This document shows positions 23,440 through 23,460 of a stretch of DNA of 23,460 nt, one piece after another (position 1 is the first letter of the stretch; each line of letters begins with the position of its first letter). The stretch is taken from positions 1 to 23,460 of IMG/VR virus record IMGVR_UViG_3300047560_000534. One strand, given 5' to 3'. The notes below the pieces were generated by a model. It was not told where the DNA came from and searched no databases. It worked only from the letters and a program-made list of their open reading frames with translations. Origin of the DNA: a virus. The translations under genes and the position numbers were made by a program.

Positions 23440-23460
23440 ATGTCAAAGGAAGACGAAGAG
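23440..23460 (+). CDS. 5' end of next gene, probably tape-measure protein, partial
   Basis: ATG follows the TAA of the 60-aa ORF directly, with AAGG 6 nt upstream. Seven codons are visible (MSKEDEE). A tape-measure gene (T4 gp29 or a larger far-T4 type) is expected here because assembly-chaperone genes normally precede it. The visible residues neither prove nor exclude this. Confidence 0.5.

Noticed and set aside
1-23460. tRNA genes, CRISPR arrays, insertion sequences, homing endonucleases
   Set aside because: No cloverleaf-like tail with TTC loop, no regularly spaced short repeats outside coding sequence, no transposase-like or GIY-YIG/HNH motif, and no gap large enough to hold them.

Overview
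The window is a structural (tail and baseplate) region of a T4-superfamily contractile-tailed phage (Caudoviricetes, myovirus morphology). The assignment rests on recognisable relatives of T4 gp48, gp53, gp27, gp5, gp5.4 (PAAR), gp25, gp6, gp7, gp8, gp4, gp2, gp54, gp26 and gp51, and on T4-type late promoters (TATAAATA). The large size of some proteins and their glycine, serine and threonine-rich modules resemble the far T4-like phages of marine and alphaproteobacterial hosts. The sequence does not fix the host. I see no bacterial genes, tRNA genes, CRISPR arrays or transposons.

Layout: two gene blocks diverge from a 45-bp gap at 20656-20700. The leftward block (20655 down to 1) runs gp48 tube cap, gp53 wedge, gp27 hub, gp5 OB domain, an unknown 282-aa protein, gp5-type beta-helix spike, PAAR tip, an unknown 439-aa amphipathic protein, gp25, gp6, gp7-like, a 195-aa protein, gp8-like, a 2140-aa DUF4815-type protein, a 72-aa coiled-coil protein, and the first codons of another structural gene. 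The rightward block (20701 onward) runs gp4 head-completion nuclease, a gp2-like DNA-end protector, a gp54-like tube initiator, gp26, a 60-aa gp51-like ORF, and the first codons of a gene that sits where the tape-measure gene is expected. Most neighbours overlap (TAATG, ATGA) or are 2-13 bp apart. The only gaps of note are 9089-9135, 14060-14136 and 20656-20700, and each carries promoter signals.

How the parts fit: the leftward genes supply the baseplate hub, spike and wedges plus fibre-type proteins. The rightward genes supply head completion and the start of tube and tape-measure assembly.

Most interesting points: (1) gp26 ends in a perfect T TTT TTT slippery heptamer directly before its stop. 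A GGAGGG sits 9 nt upstream, and the 60-aa gp51-like ORF lies open in the -1 frame. This is the signature of a programmed frameshift making a G/GT-like tail assembly chaperone pair. (2) A perfect sigma-70 consensus promoter (TTGACA-17-TATAAT) points antisense into the spike genes. (3) The T4 gp5 spike is split into separate OB and beta-helix genes, with an unknown protein where the lysozyme domain should be. (4) Module sharing and very recent repeat duplication are visible in the gp7 and gp8 relatives.
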